From the NCBI GenBank assembly GCA_016758965.1, contig JAEPRB010000006.1:62001-126000 (forward strand): 64,000 nucleotides of DNA, in the 5' to 3' direction. Source of the DNA: Circinella minor (lineage: Eukaryota; Mucoromycota; Mucoromycetes; Mucorales; Lichtheimiaceae). Both the position numbers and the translations under genes were made by a program. This document shows, in pieces, positions 1-12,919 of the stretch (positions are counted from its first letter, which is position 1; every line of letters begins with the position of its first letter). Below the pieces are notes generated by a model that was given only the letters and a program-made list of their open reading frames with translations, did no database searches and was not told where the DNA came from.

Positions 1-136
1 GTATCATTATTTTTGGATGATGTTGGTGAAGTCTTTGTATTATTTTTATTTCCTAAATTAGTATCACCGGAACCATCACCATCGGAATAATCTTCCGCAG
101 CGAATAATGTGGGTGTTTCAATGACCAATTCATCCC

Positions 137-168
<32 letters not shown>

Positions 169-1322
169 CAATAAGAAAAAATATTTCTTTTTCAATGTTC
201 TTTCAAATAATAATATACTTACAATTCATTCGTATCATCTTGATCATCCAATCGAAGTTTAGGTCGTTTATTACGTTTACCTTTACCAAACAAACCCAAG
301 AATCCACCACCAAAGACTCTACCCGGAGATGATGAAGATCCAGGGGCACCACGTGATGAAGGAGGTGCTCGATAACCTTGCTGTTTACTTTTTCTGTTTT
401 TACACCAGCAATAACCCAATAATCCAGCAAATAAAAGTACGACAATCAATGCTGATGTACCCCAACTATAATATTGAGCCCATGGATCTTTTTCTTGTTC
501 TTCTTGTTCTTCATTGTTGGGTGGATTTGTTTCTTGACCTTGTGGTTTCACAATAGAACTATCATCTTTATTTTCACCAATACGACTTGAAAGACCCTTG
601 ACTTGATTATTACCCACACCCATGAATCGATTAATCATATCCAAAGTTTCAATTGGTTTATCATAAGGTACCATATGACTTCCATCATTGATAATTACCA
701 ATGTTAAATTACGTGCTTCGGTATAACTACCTACAGTTTTATTATCAATAAACCAATCTTCTACTTTGGCTTCCTATATATAGATATTAGGTGAGTATAT
801 TAAAAATAATAATATTAGGAGTTCATAAAAGTTGAAACAATTGATTTCCCCCTAGAAAAAAAAGGGGGGGTGGGGAGGTAATGAGTGGCGGGAACTAACC
901 TCAAAACCTTGTGCACCATTCCACGTCATATTGCCGATCAGGTACTGGGTACCAAGTACATTACAAATAAGATCTTGATCACCACTAAATAATAAAAGAT
1001 AGTATTTGTTGGCAACACATACACACACACACATATATATATATATATTGTAATTATAAAAGATTATTTTAATTTACCTGAACAATAAAATTGGAATTTC
1101 ATTTAATATTTCAGGAATCATCTATATTGAAAAAAATAAATAAATGTTATTTTACTTATCCAGCTTACTCACTTAATTCAATATAATATATAAATAGATA
1201 TTACTTACACTATAAGCAGATTTACTATTGGTGCTCTCTAATTTTTTTGATACAGCACTTGAACATTCTGTCCAACCACCTGATTGTTTGTCAGCATGAA
1301 CAGCACGTACTAATTCTGGTCT

Positions 1323-1363
<41 letters not shown>

Positions 1364-2433
1364 GATTAGTCTATTAAGAATAAAAACCATCTTTATTATA
1401 TATAGATAGATAAAATAAGAACAAACCCTTAAATACGTTGTCACATCACTTAATTCATAAGGCCATGCCATACCACAGGAAGGATATTGTTCTTTTGTTA
1501 ATCGAATATCATATTGATTAATACAATATTTTATATTATCATCCCTATATTCACAAAAAAAAAAAAGAAGTTATTATTAAACGTAAATTACCATAGACAA
1601 CTCCCATCATCTCCACCTCCACCTTTTCCAAAAAAAAAAAAAAAAATTCATATATATATAAACTTACACAAAAACTGAACTATCCACGATGGAAGTAAGT
1701 ACACTTTCACAAGTATTAACATGAACTTGTAAATCATCTCCTTGTTTTTCCATTAATTGATGACATTTATCCAATGTAGTTTTAGCATATTCCTAAAAAA
1801 CCAAATTAGATTCTATTTTTTTTTTTTTATCTTAGTCTAAAAATTGAATACATATATATATATATATATATACCTTATGAGTTCCATTTAACAAATCATT
1901 TTGAACAGCGAAATCATAATAAGCATCATACTATATAAATAATGAGTTAGTAACTTTTATCTTCCATGTCTTTAAATATATATATATTATATACCTGATG
2001 TTCTGGAGAAATCCAACCATTACCAATAGCAATACCTTGAAGGTTATACTAAGTTTATGAATTCATCTCATTAGTTTCTTTTATTTATTTATTTATTATG
2101 TATAAAAAAATAATATGACTTACTTTATTACTATCTTTATTTTTATTATTTTCCAAGATCTTGGTAGTGAAATAAGGAATATAAGTACCAGCAAAGCTTT
2201 CTCCTGCAATATATAACTATAATAATTCATTTTAGTTTCAATATAACCCTCTCTCTCTTTAACCTCTCTCTCTCTCTTTCTCCAACACAAACCAAAAGAT
2301 TTGATATTTCATTCTTACATCTTGTTCTTTTAATTTTGGAAATATTTCAAAGAATTTATCAAGAAATAACATAAATCCATCAACAATCTAAAATAAAATA
2401 AATACTATTTAATAAAAATAATCCTCTCTTTTC

Positions 2434-2472
<39 letters not shown>

Positions 2473-3364
2473 AAACCTCAAGCATATTCTTTGAATAACC
2501 ATTCATATCTGAAAAACTAAATCCAGTACCAACAGGTTGATCCACTATACATTCAAAAGAAAAATTGTATATATAAATATATCTAATATATCAATTTTGG
2601 GGGAGGGGGGTTTGGAAAGGAAAAAGGGTTTCAACCTTTTTTTTTTTTTGTTTTTTTTGTTTTATTGAGTATATAGAAATAAAAACAAACTTACAATAAA
2701 CAATAGTAGCATGATCTTGCCATCCACCAGAAGAAATATTAACAGATAAATCAGGATTGACACGATAAGGTCCATTTTCTAAAAATAAACCATCCATACT
2801 ATATATATAAAAAAAAAGAAATAAATTATTATCTTTTATATATATATATATATACCAGCTTTTTTCTTTCTTTTACCTTGAACAACCTGGACCTCCATTT
2901 AACCATATAATCTATAATAATAGGTATATATATATATATATAATCAATAAATATATATAAATCATTTATAAACCTCAAACTAACCAATTTTTCAGGATTT
3001 GTTTTTTGAGCTTGTTCAATCATCCAAAAGAATAAATTACTATTTGTATCTGGTGCAATTTCAATATGCCTAAATAATAATAATAATAATAATGAGATGG
3101 ATATGTCTTTTTTTTTTTTTTTTTTATTTGTTCAGATTAGATAATATATATTACCCAGCATATTGTTGAGTTAATCCTTCTGCTTCTTTAATATCAAGAC
3201 CAGGAAGTGTATCAATCTTATAATCATCCGCTATAATTAAATTAATTTTTTTTATGTGTTAATACTTTTAGTATTATTATTATTATTATTATTATTATTT
3301 TACCTGTTTGCGCAGCAATAGTAACAATGAATGTTACTAATAAACTCAATGTACTTTTCAACAT
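1..3364 (-). CDS. KEX1: Kex1-type serine carboxypeptidase (partial, C-terminus beyond left edge)
   Basis: Membrane-anchored serine carboxypeptidase of the S10 family; in yeast Kex1 trims C-terminal Lys/Arg from Kex2-cut precursors in the late Golgi. The start MLKSTLSLLVTFIVTIAAQ at 3364 is a signal peptide. About 13 short exons follow. Family motifs read in order: WLNGGPGCSSMDG (oxyanion region, about 2790-2900), GESFAGTY with the nucleophile Ser (about 2190), the GDQDLICN catalytic Asp (about 970) and NDGSHMVPYD with the catalytic His (about 670). After an acidic, Gln/Glu-rich linker there is one membrane segment (SALIVVLLFAGLLGYCW, about 410-465), then a basic cytosolic tail and an acidic end that runs off the window. 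The membrane segment plus acidic tail separates Kex1 from vacuolar carboxypeptidase Y. All three catalytic residues are present and I see no break. Exon borders follow GT..AG with (TA)n-rich introns. Confidence 0.93.
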
Positions 3365-3939
3365 TGAATTATTTAATTACGTATATATAGATATATTCTT
3401 TTTTTTTTGGTTAATTTTTCAATTGTAAGAGATAGAAATAAAAAATAAAAAAAGAAAGGAGACCCCTTTTTTTAATATTATATATATTTATTTTATGCTG
3501 GTATAGAAATATATTTATTTATATATCGTTCAAACTAAAAAACATATATATATATACAGCAGATGATGGAAATAATGTTTAAAAGTTAATAAAAAGAAAC
3601 CTTTTTTTTTTACATTTCATATTTCATATTTATTACATTTTAAATTCTATTACCTTTTTCTTCACTACGTACTTAATTTATGTATATATATATATATATA
3701 AAAAAAAGGGAGTTAGGAAAAAGGGTCACTGAAACCAAATATTTGAAAAAAAAAAAAAAAAGAAAAAGGACAAAAAAAATAAAACAGCGAACTTTTTTTT
3801 TAGTTTTTTTTTTTGAGTTACAACTTTATATATAAAACGTAAAAGTCCCAAATAATTTATCCATAACAAAAAAAAAAAAAAAAAAATACAAAGGAGGTTT
3901 GGAGTGGAAAGAAGAACAAGGAGTTTATATATTATTTTA
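3365..3939. other. intergenic: KEX1 upstream region and reductase 3' region
   Basis: No gene seen. It holds (TA)n, poly(T) and poly(A) runs. It should contain the KEX1 promoter and the 3' untranslated part of the next gene, since both are on the minus strand. An overlapping low-complexity frame here is only homopolymer. Confidence 0.6.
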
Positions 3940-5018
3940 TTATTCAAGTTTCCAAACTTGATTAGGTGTAAAACCCATTTTACCTAATAATCCAGTAGTT
4001 GGACCTTGAGTAAAATCACGAGCACGTTGACCAGAAACATGGTTTAACATGGCATCAGGTCCACATACAAAAATAAATGTATTCTCTTTTTTCTTTAACA
4101 TGGATTGAATCATTTCTTGAGTTATATAACCAGAACCACCTTGCCATACTTCTTGTCCTTTTTCTTCTAATAATGATGTATTATTATTATTATTAGAAGA
4201 AGAAGGAGGATGATCCAATACATATAAAATATTTAATCGATCTTTATGTTTTTCTTGTAATGTATCCAATTCTTTTTTTAATAAAATATCTTCTTTTGTC
4301 TTGTTACAATAAATTAACCATAATCTTTCTGTCTTGTCATTTGGATTATTCAATACATGTTTAATAAGTTGATACATGGGTGTAATACCAGTACCACCTG
4401 CAATCTATTATATATATATATATATATATTTTATCCATTCCCAATTAGTTTTTTTCTATAAATTATAATCAAAATAACAGTAAAATCATTATTATTATTA
4501 TTTTTTACCATGCCAATTTCAGTTTTAGAATTAGGTTGATAAGGATATTCTTCAATAGGTCCACGAACAAATATTTGATCACCTAATTGAGCTCGTGTCA
4601 ACATTTTAGATATAGAACCTTGTTGATATCTTTTAATAAGAAGATCCACGTGACCTTCTTTAAAAGGATCATTGATAGGTGTATAAGAACGCATCACTTG
4701 AATATTATCATCTTTAATATAAAAACAAGATAAAATAGGAAAATTTTCTGCAAGTTGTTTTTGTCCTTTTAATCGTAATCGATACGCGTCATGAGATAAT
4801 TGTTCTTTTTCAATTAATTCCAAAGTAACAAATCGATCGGGTGTTAAACGTTTATTCATGTTGGTTTCATACCATTGCCATGTTTTATAACCTATGAATA
4901 CACTCATACATGCGGTTATTCCCAAAATATACTTTCGACCATAACTATTCTTGGTGGATGTTTTTGTTGAAAAAGATCGTTGAATGGTTGTTTTGGTTGC
5001 CCTGGAAATAAAAAACAT
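3940..5018 (-). CDS. MCR1: NADH-cytochrome b5 reductase, mitochondrial type
   Basis: FAD-containing reductase passing electrons from NADH to cytochrome b5. Two exons, 5018-4509 and 4404-3940, joined in phase 0 across a 104-nt intron, give 324 aa. Residues 1-25 are basic and Ser/Thr-rich (mitochondrial presequence style), followed by one membrane segment (YILGITACMSVFIGYKTW), as in yeast Mcr1. The FAD motif RSYTPIND lies near residue 90. The intron falls just before the NADH-binding motif IAGGTGITPM, and FVCGPDAML near the C-terminus is the family's conserved pyridine-nucleotide site. Length is close to the family norm. An insert of Ser/Asn repeats (SSSNNNNNTS) sits in a surface loop. The N-terminus favours the outer-membrane/intermembrane-space isoform, but an ER isoform (CBR1) is not excluded. 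Confidence 0.93.
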
Positions 5019-5535
5019 TTTTTTGTTTTTTGTTTTTTTTTTTTTTTTGTTTTGGTGTACCCAAAGGGAAAGGTTGGGGGGAGGTTGATTCAGATTTGGG
5101 GGAAAATTTTATTTTGACAGGAAAAAAAAAAAAACGTGTTCAATTTTTTATTTTTTTATTTTTTAAATAATAATAAGAATAATAATAAATTGGAGAGGTA
5201 TAATATACATAAATTATATATATATATAAAAAAAAAAAGAAATATATAACCTTATAAAAAAAGAAAGAAAATGCATACATGATATGTTTTGAAAGTTATC
5301 TCATTTTTTTTTTTATCCTGGGTTTTATAGCGTATATTTACAGCTGAGAGCCCAAAAAAAAAAAAAAAAAAGAATAAATGTGTGTCAAATGAGAAAGGAA
5401 AAATAAAAGGCATATATAGTAAATAAAAGAATGAAAATGTGACCGATTTTTTGTTGTTGTTGTTGTTGTTGTTATAACAAAAAATTAATGAATTGATATA
5501 AAATGACGAATAAATAAAAATGTGTATTAAATTAG
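5019..5535. other. intergenic, low complexity
   Basis: No gene supported. Contains poly(A)/poly(T), a (GTT)n run near 5450-5470 and (TA)n. The reading frame crossing it consists of Phe/Asn homopolymer and Leu-rich stretches typical of translated poly(T). Confidence 0.6.
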
Positions 5536-5913
5536 TTAAAAAATAATTTGAGTTTGACATGATGGACACCAACTATAAGCATAATATGTTTTATGTGAAA
5601 AACAATAATTTTGATTAACAAGTTCAATACGATTATTCGATGATGATTTATGTCTATTCATTGGTAAATAAGATTTAATAAAAAAAGTGGATGAATCAGG
5701 TAACCATCTAGATATGGGTGCAGGTGTATGATGTTGTTGTTCTCGAGGTGGATGATGATTGGAAGGTAATGGTTGCTGTGGTGATGGTTGTGATAGTAAT
5801 GGAGGTCGTTCAGGTAACAATAGAGGAGGTGGTGATGATGATGTTGTTGTTGTTACTGAAGGGGACGACGAAGGTAAATATTTTTGTAACTGCGTCGTCG
5901 ACAACGGCGGCAT
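5536..5913 (-). CDS. hypothetical 125-aa Pro-rich protein with C-terminal CxxH/CxxC
   Basis: Single-exon frame starting MPPLSTTQLQKYLPSSSP at 5913. The first 70 residues are Pro/Ser/Gln-rich and look disordered. The C-terminal 50 residues are complex, with NYCFSHKTYYAYSWCPSC near the end: C-x2-H-x10-C-x2-C, a possible small zinc site. The stop follows directly after QTQIIF. Codon choice (mixed third positions, CGA/GGT use) resembles the neighbouring genes rather than translated repeats. I do not recognise the family. The Cys/His spacing and the change from low to high complexity make chance less likely, but a short single frame could still be non-coding. Confidence 0.5.
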   Translation of the reverse strand: MPPLSTTQLQKYLPSSSPSVTTTTSSSPPPLLLPERPPLLSQPSPQQPLPSNHHPPREQQHHTPAPISRWLPDSSTFFIKSYLPMNRHKSSSNNRIELVNQNYCFSHKTYYAYSWCPSCQTQIIF

Positions 5914-8196
5914 TTACAACATATAAACGTAAATAATAATTAAAATTAATAAAAAAAAAATTGAATTATTATTATTATATAATCGAGGGGGGGGGTATTG
6001 ATTACTCTTTTTGAGCGAAAAAAAAAACAAAGAAAAGAGAAAAAGAAGCGGTTAAGACGAAAAAAGGAAAGAAAAAGAAGGGGGCGGGAGGGAGAGAGAT
6101 TTAGTTGGAATGAATGAAAAAAAAAAAATTGAAGAGGAAACCAATTTTGCCACGGCACTGATGACAGAAATAGATTTGTATTCCCAGACCAAAAAAAAAA
6201 AAAAAAAGGATATTTCATCGGTTGCCTCGGATGTAATTCGATCATCGTATTACCACCACTCACTTGACTGGAGGTCAGGGTTTATTTTATATAAGCAAAA
6301 ATGTTCTAAGTATTATCTCAAGATAATAATTTGTTTTTAAAACTAATATATAAAAAAGGGGGTCTTTTTTTTTTTTTTTACATCATTTCTTTTCTTTTTT
6401 TTTTTTTTTTTTTTTTTTTTTTGATATATATAATCATTTTCTAATTATTAACAACTTTTTTTTTTCCTTATCGTAAAATGTAATCTATATAATATCCAAA
6501 CACTCATTTTGAAAATTTGTTTCGATCGCCGTTTCAAGAAGAACTTTTAAGAACGCTGGGTCCATAAAAGAAAATGTAACGTGGTAATCGTATCTATCTC
6601 TCTCTTTTTTTTTCAATTATGCTTAATTATTTGAACCTTTTGTTTTGATCGGATTAAAGATAACACACTTTTTATTTTATTATTATCTCTTTTATTTTAT
6701 TTTTTATTTTTCTTTAGATTAAATCATTTTAAGAATAATCATATCATTATTATCATCAAAAACAAAAATAATATTAGATAATATAATCTAGAAAAAAAAA
6801 ACAATCTATTACTTAAAAAAGAAATGTGCACGGGCTATCAAAAAAAAAACCACCAATTTTGGGGGTAAGGTTGAGTCTTTTGGATTAAGGAGATTTCCCT
6901 TTTTTTTGGGGGGGGGGGAGAGAGAGAGGGAAGGGCATTATTTTATAACGGATTATGCTCCGAAACTTTGATAGCTCAGACCCTGATTGTTGACCCCTTA
7001 TCGCGTGTAAAAAAAAAAAAAAAATGGCTGGGTTCTTTTCTTCCCCCTACTTTAAAATTGATCTTTTGTCAAAAAATATAATTATTATATGTATGCAATT
7101 TTAGTGTGCATATTTTACATTAAAAAAAAAAAGAGTCAATTTGTTATTATACAATGTACATTCGTATGATTATATATATATATAATATACTAATAGTAGG
7201 TTATACTACCTTTTAGTGATATATCTTTTAAAAGATAAAATATCGGGTGATAGAACTTTTCTCCTCCCCTCCCCCAACAAGTCGTAAATTATAATAAATC
7301 GGGTAAACCGGAAGACGAAAAAAAAAAAATTAGAGAGCTATATTCTTATTGATCTACATCATCTTTTCTTATACACGTGGATATATTTTTATATAATTGG
7401 AGGAAAACTCTTGTATATATGATATTATAGAGAGAGAGAGAGAGAGAACATTGATAAAAGATAACACATTTGTCATCCTTCTCCACGGATAAATAATAAA
7501 ACGATATTTTAACTTTTTTACTTTACTTTTTTTTTTCATTTCAACATTTTTTTATTGTAATAGTATATATATATATATATATATATATCAAATCAATGAA
7601 GGGGATGAATTCTTTTTGTTTTGTTTAGCTCGGGAAAAGGAAAGGGGAATGTGTGTCGATCACGCTTGAATAAGGCGCGCAAAAAATAGAAGATATATCC
7701 ATTTTTTCCCGTAAAATACAGCGAGTTAGTAAAAAGAGGGACTCTCTATTGTTTTATAAATTTTTGACACATTAATTCCGCACTTTTCCTACTGATTCAT
7801 CTTCCCCTCCCCCCCCCCCGAAAGAAAAAAAAATTCTCTGTATTATCTCGACCCTAACTCAAATATATATATATATATATATTATTTCCTCTTTTTTTTT
7901 TTTTTTTTTGGGTCCTACAATTTATTTAAAAAAGGGGGGAATGAGATGTACGTAAGATATATAATAGTGTGTTTGATATAATATAATATATTATAACAAT
8001 ACTTTTTTTTTCCCTCTCTCTCTTTCTCTCTCTCTTTTTTCGTGTGAATTTTCATGCTTAATTGCATTATGTGATTGTGGGGGAGGAGGGGGAGGGAGAA
8101 GGAAAGAAAGAGAGAGAAAAGGGGGGGGGAGGCAGGGATAAGGGATATCATGAATTAATAAATGTAATAATTCTTTATGTTATATAGAATTTAAAA
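5914..8196. other. 2.3-kb intergenic region, homopolymer-rich
   Basis: No gene supported. It holds long poly(T)/poly(A) runs (about 6367-6422), poly(G) and poly(C) runs (about 5988, 6908, 7810, 8120), (GA)n near 7430-7446 and (TA)n near 7564-7588. Frames on both strands are Phe/Lys/Ser homopolymer. It probably holds the upstream region of the 125-aa gene and the 3' end of MVP1. Confidence 0.6.
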
Positions 8197-9390
8197 TTAA
8201 TTAAAAAGAGGTGGTTCAACAGGCATTTGATAAACGAATCCTTCTAATTCTTTCCAATTATCAGCACGTTTTTTAGAATATTGCATCATTTCTTGTACAT
8301 AACTACGATAAAGAGATGAAACAAAAGCTTGTTGTTTGTGCATATAAATAAGTTCACAAAACATACAAAATTGAATATATAATTGACGATTTTCTTGATC
8401 CAAAAGTTCATTTTGATCCTAAATAAAAAATAAAAAAAAATATATATATAGAAGAGAGACTTTTTTTTTTAGTTGAATCGATTATAAAACATATATATAT
8501 TAAAAAAAAAACACAAGTTGTTTGGGAAATGATGACTATACATTTCTTAAAGATTCTTCCAATTTTGTTACTTCAGCTTCTAATCCAGGTACTCCTTTAT
8601 GTTGATTTATTTTTGTTTGATTATTGGTTATTCGTTTTTTTAAAGTTTCAATTTGATTACCACCTAATTTATCTCTTCTTTCTTCCAATTCCTATATAAT
8701 AAATAAATATATAAAGAATAAATAATATATATAATAATAGTAATATATAATAATATATATATATATTTGAAATAATACTTTACTCTGAAAGAAACAAGTA
8801 AATCACGAAATCTTTTTAAATTTTCCAATACACCATCTGCAGCTGAGCTGACCTTTTTTCGTGCCTTTTTATGTTAGATTATTATTGGAGAAAAAGAAAA
8901 AAAAAAAGTTCATTTTATATCCCCTCTAACACTTATATATATAAACTAACCTGATTTTCAAGAATTGTACTTTCTCGATGCATATGCTTAGCTACATTTT
9001 CATAGCCTTGAATGACTTGTTGACATGGTTCACAATCAGAATGATATCGATGTTCCGTTTCTGCCAAAGCACTAAGAAATAAATAAAAAAAAAAAGTGAG
9101 TATCGAAAATATAAAATATATATAAAAGAAAAAAAAAACTTACTTTAATGTAATACTATAACGAACAAAATCAGTTGCTTGACCATGCATTCGTCGAATC
9201 ATACGTTCCATAATAAAACATAAATTAATATAATGTTCAATACCCATGTCTACTCTTTGATGTGCTTTTCGAAGTTGTTCTTCTAAATTATCAGGTATCA
9301 TAGAACGAATATCTTCCATATTATGTTGTTTTCTTCGAAATTCTTCATCTATAGAAGGTGGATGTTGTTTTCTCCATCCAGAAAGTTCCT

Positions 9391-9430
<40 letters not shown>

Positions 9431-11652
9431 GAGTTAAAACAATTTTTAATTATATAGTTATATATATTACTTACTGATGGTTCGGTAAGAAATTTTATAA
9501 CAACATCATCATTTCGAAGTATTGGATGTCGAATGACTGCATTAATATAACGTGATAATCCTTTTCTACGTTTTTCAAGAAATGCGGAATCTCCTACAAG
9601 ACCACCATGTTTGGATACTTTAATTTTTTTTTTAAAAAAAAAGAGAATAAAAACAATAAATTCCCCTTTTACTAGAACCCAATTCCAACACACACACACA
9701 CAGACCTGTTTTAGACCTCTTACTCTTTTTTTTAAAAAAAAAAAAAAAATTCCATAGAAAACTTACTTCCTCCTACTTTTTTAGGTGGTAAATGAGGTAA
9801 TGTACGAAATGGATAACGTTTTCCTAATATTTCCATGAGCCACCAAAAATCACTAAATCGACGTAAAACAATAGAAGAACGTTTTTGACTTTCAACAATA
9901 TAATTCACATGTTTAAATATAAATCCTTCACGTTCAGGTGCAATTGTAATTTTAATAGTTTCCACTTTTTGAAACCAATGATGTGTATCCAATGTTTTTG
10001 TAATAGGTCGTTCATGATGATGATTTTTAGTTTCCATTGAATTATGATGATGATGATGATTATTATTATTTATATGACGTTCCGTAGATGAATTCATTCC
10101 TGGATATCCATTTGTTTTTGTTGGACTCATAGGGGGTGATGATGTGGATGAAAAAGAATCATGTGTATCTCCATTTAATATTACATTACTACTTAATGGA
10201 TCAGATTTAGATGTTTGTTGAGTTAAAGTAGGTGTAGAATGAGTATTGTTATTTTGATGATGATAATTAGTAGGTGATGATAAAGTAGTTGATATGGAGG
10301 ATGATGATTTGACATTAAATGTAGGTTCAGGAAGAGCTAATATATATTAATATTATATTAATATAATTTGACAACAATAATAATTAGAAATAATATTTTA
10401 TTTTTACCTAGACGATTTTGATAAAGACTATTCAACGAGATTTCTATAAGTTTTTTTTTTTTTTTTTAAGAAAGAAAAGAAAGAAAGTTAAAAAGAGTTT
10501 GACACATTTTATAAATTAAACTTATTCATCATCCTCTTACCTATTCTGTTTTGTGCACATGCCACTAATGCTAATATAACATTAAATTCTGTTTTTCCAA
10601 TATCTGATGTCATGTTAGGAATAACAATCCGTATGATCTATATATAACAACAGTATAAATAAAGAATTTAGTGTGATAAGTCCTTTTATATACACGAAAA
10701 AAAAACATTTCTCTCTTCCTCTCTCTCTTTTATATATAAATATAAAAATCCTTATCCAACTAAATAATAATGGAACTAACTACTAGAATAGAAGTTATTT
10801 TTTTTTCCTCATTCAAACCTTTTCAATATCCATTGCTGATAAACCACTTGATGCAAGTATTTGATGTAAAGAAGATAATGGTATACGACCATATCTTTGA
10901 ATTTGATAATACATTGTTTCATATATTTCCGGTAATCCTATCCCATCTAAATTTTTTTTATAAGTTTTATACGTCTTTTTTTTTTTTCTACTCTCCCTTT
11001 CATCCGCACACACACACAACTCCGCGAAAAAAAAAAAAAACTCTATTATCATATTTCCTTTACGCACAGAACATACCATCCCCTCCATTTCTCTTATATA
11101 TATATATAAATACATATCTTGGTTGTTGTTTTTAGCACTTTCCCCTTCCCTCTCTCCCAGGTATATATACAAAGAGAGTTCCCTTTTTTTTTTCCTTTCC
11201 AACGCTCCCCCTCCACCCCCTAAATCTATATATATCAATTCACATTATTATTATTGATAAAATATATATATATATTAATACATACATAAGACATTTGTGA
11301 CAGTGATAACCATGCGATCTGTTCTATTTTCCGTTCCAGTTGTTATTGTTGTTGAAAAAATATCATTATTATTATTAATATGTTCTGTTGTTGTTGTTGT
11401 TGTTGTCATGGTAGTAGGAGATAAATTATTATTTGACATGGATTCAAAACGTGAATTGATACCATTACCATCACCTAAAGTACTCCAAGGATCTTCTTCA
11501 TAATGAGAAGAAGTATAAAATGAAGTAGTTAAAGGTGAATGGTTATTATGACTTGTTGAATCAAATAATGAAGCAGCTGTTGTATTTATTGTTGTTGTAC
11601 GTGGAACATTAAAAAAGGAACTTGAAAGAGGATCGTCTTCGTCATGTAACAT
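8197..11652 (-). CDS. MVP1: sorting nexin Mvp1/SNX8 (PX-BAR)
   Basis: PX-BAR sorting nexin; Mvp1 acts in endosomal retrieval to the Golgi by binding PI3P membranes. I start it at MLHDEDDPLSSSFF (11652), before a Ser/Thr/Asn-rich region containing EEDPWSTLG. Then comes LPEIYETMYYQIQRYGRI..LASSGLSAMDIEK, an EH-like helical segment found in Mvp1/SNX8, followed by a Ser/Thr-rich linker (about 10320-10050). The PX domain (about 10010-9480) shows RRFSDFWWLMEILGKRYP, LPHLPPKK and RRKGLSRYINAVIRHP, the expected phosphoinositide-contact positions. The C-terminal half (9400-8197) is helical and charged, consistent with BAR: DMGIEHYINLCFIMERMIRR, RFRDLLVSFR, ending MPVEPPLFN. Roughly ten exons; the largest intron (about 10950-11280) is packed with simple sequence. 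An in-frame Met at 11721 exists, but the sequence before 11652 is poly-Lys/Phe. Confidence 0.9.
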
Positions 11653-12057
11653 GGTTTTTTTTTTCCTTTGGTTTAAAAATAAGAAATGGGGTATTTTAAA
11701 AGAAATGAAAAAAGAAGCCAAAAAAAAAAAAAAAAAAGATAAGGGAAAAATAATAATGTTGAAGAAAGAAAAAAAAAAAAAAGTGGGAATCTTTTACTTA
11801 TGCCAACAACGCAACCTAACTCTGCAAGTTTGATTTCCCGATGCAAAGTTCCATTTATAGTAATTTGAATAACTCTTTTTAAACAAACTCGGTATTGTAA
11901 TCGAAAAGGAGGGTCCATAATTCTCTCTCTCACACACACAGAGACTTTTTGTTTTTATATTACACACTATTTTATATAACAACAAATAACAACAACAATA
12001 AGAATAATAATAATAAAAAACTTGGAAAACGACAATTAAAATAAGAACAGTAACATA
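11653..12057. promoter_or_regulatory. divergent intergenic region between MVP1 and the UPF0357 gene
   Basis: 405 bp separate two start codons pointing away from each other, so both promoters must lie here or extend into 5' introns. It holds poly(A)/poly(T) runs near 11720-11785 and a (CA)n block near 11930. An unusually protein-like minus-strand frame (11918 down to about 11796) is discussed in the findings. I see no unambiguous TATA box. Confidence 0.5.
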
Positions 12058-12698
12058 ATGATTATTCTTTTAACAGTATTTATTCTTATAATAATTGGTA
12101 ATTACGCTTAAAAATATAAAAAGATTACAGAATGTATAACCGGGGGGGGGGAGGGAATGAAGGATGTCAATCTCTTTTTTTTTAACTTAATTAATATATA
12201 TATATATTATAGTATGTTTTCTTCTTCGAAAAAAGATATATGAAGTAGCCAATCGTGGAGCCGATCAAATGAATCGATTACTTGGATATCATTTATTACC
12301 AACGACTTTAGGTTCTTTTGAAGACGATATTGATGATGGTTTAACAAGTTCTCAATTTGATTTAGAAGCTAATTTAGATCAAAATGATCAACGGGCTGGT
12401 TTAAAAGATAAAGAAGAGATTTTAAAAATTATGAAAAAACAAAAAGTATCTTTTGATGAAGCAAGACTTATTCGTCAACAACGTTTATTGAAAAAGAATG
12501 TAAGTTTATTATAAAGGGAGAGGGGGGGCAAAGCGAGGGGAATAAGTTTTTTACTTTCAAAAAAGAAAAGTGGAGAGATTTTTATATAACTAAATCATGT
12601 ATTTTAAAAAGAATATTGATCCTGCTACTGGTTTACCACTGGATCCAAAATTTGTTACTTTTGGACCTTCTCCTTCTGAAAGTAGTTCTTCTTCATAA
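12058..12698 (+). CDS. UPF0357 family single-pass membrane protein
   Basis: Three exons, 12058-12097, 12213-12499 and 12612-12698, join in frame to 137 aa. The N-terminus MIILLTVFILIIIVCFLLRKKIY is a membrane anchor crossed by the first intron. The rest is soluble: DQMNRLLGYHLLPTT, FDLEANLDQNDQRAGL, VSFDEARLIRQQRL and the C-terminal signature NIDPATGLPLDPKFVTFG. These match the fungal UPF0357 family (yeast YCL012C is a member), whose function is unknown. Length is typical. The start is fixed by the membrane anchor, which is found only when exon 1 is included. It is divergent from MVP1. No oddities apart from a Ser-rich tail. Confidence 0.87.
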
Positions 12699-12919
12699 TT
12701 CTTTTATCTCCACCCTCAACCCTTCAGACAATTTCATGTATATTTATTTCATTTCACCTACAAACAAAACAATTGATATAATTATTCCCTTAACACTTTT
12801 TATATATATACATAATATATTCTCAATCTCACAGACAACTCTCTTTCCTTTTCTCATTTCTTATTCTATTGTTATTATTACTATTATTATTAATTGCAAA
12901 AAAAAAAAAAAAAAAATGT
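12699..12919. other. 3' region of the UPF0357 gene and edge of the transposon island
   Basis: No gene. Ends in an 18-nt poly(A) run at about 12899-12916, directly before the recognisable LINE coding remnant. Confidence 0.5.

Noticed and set aside
5946..6263. 105-aa minus-strand frame rich in Phe/Leu/Ser
   Set aside because: It is translated poly(T) and purine-rich sequence; no motif, no plausible start context.
11275..11721. Upstream Met at 11721 as the MVP1 start
   Set aside because: It adds a Phe/Lys-rich leader translated from simple sequence; MLHDEDDP at 11652 begins the complex, acidic N-terminus.
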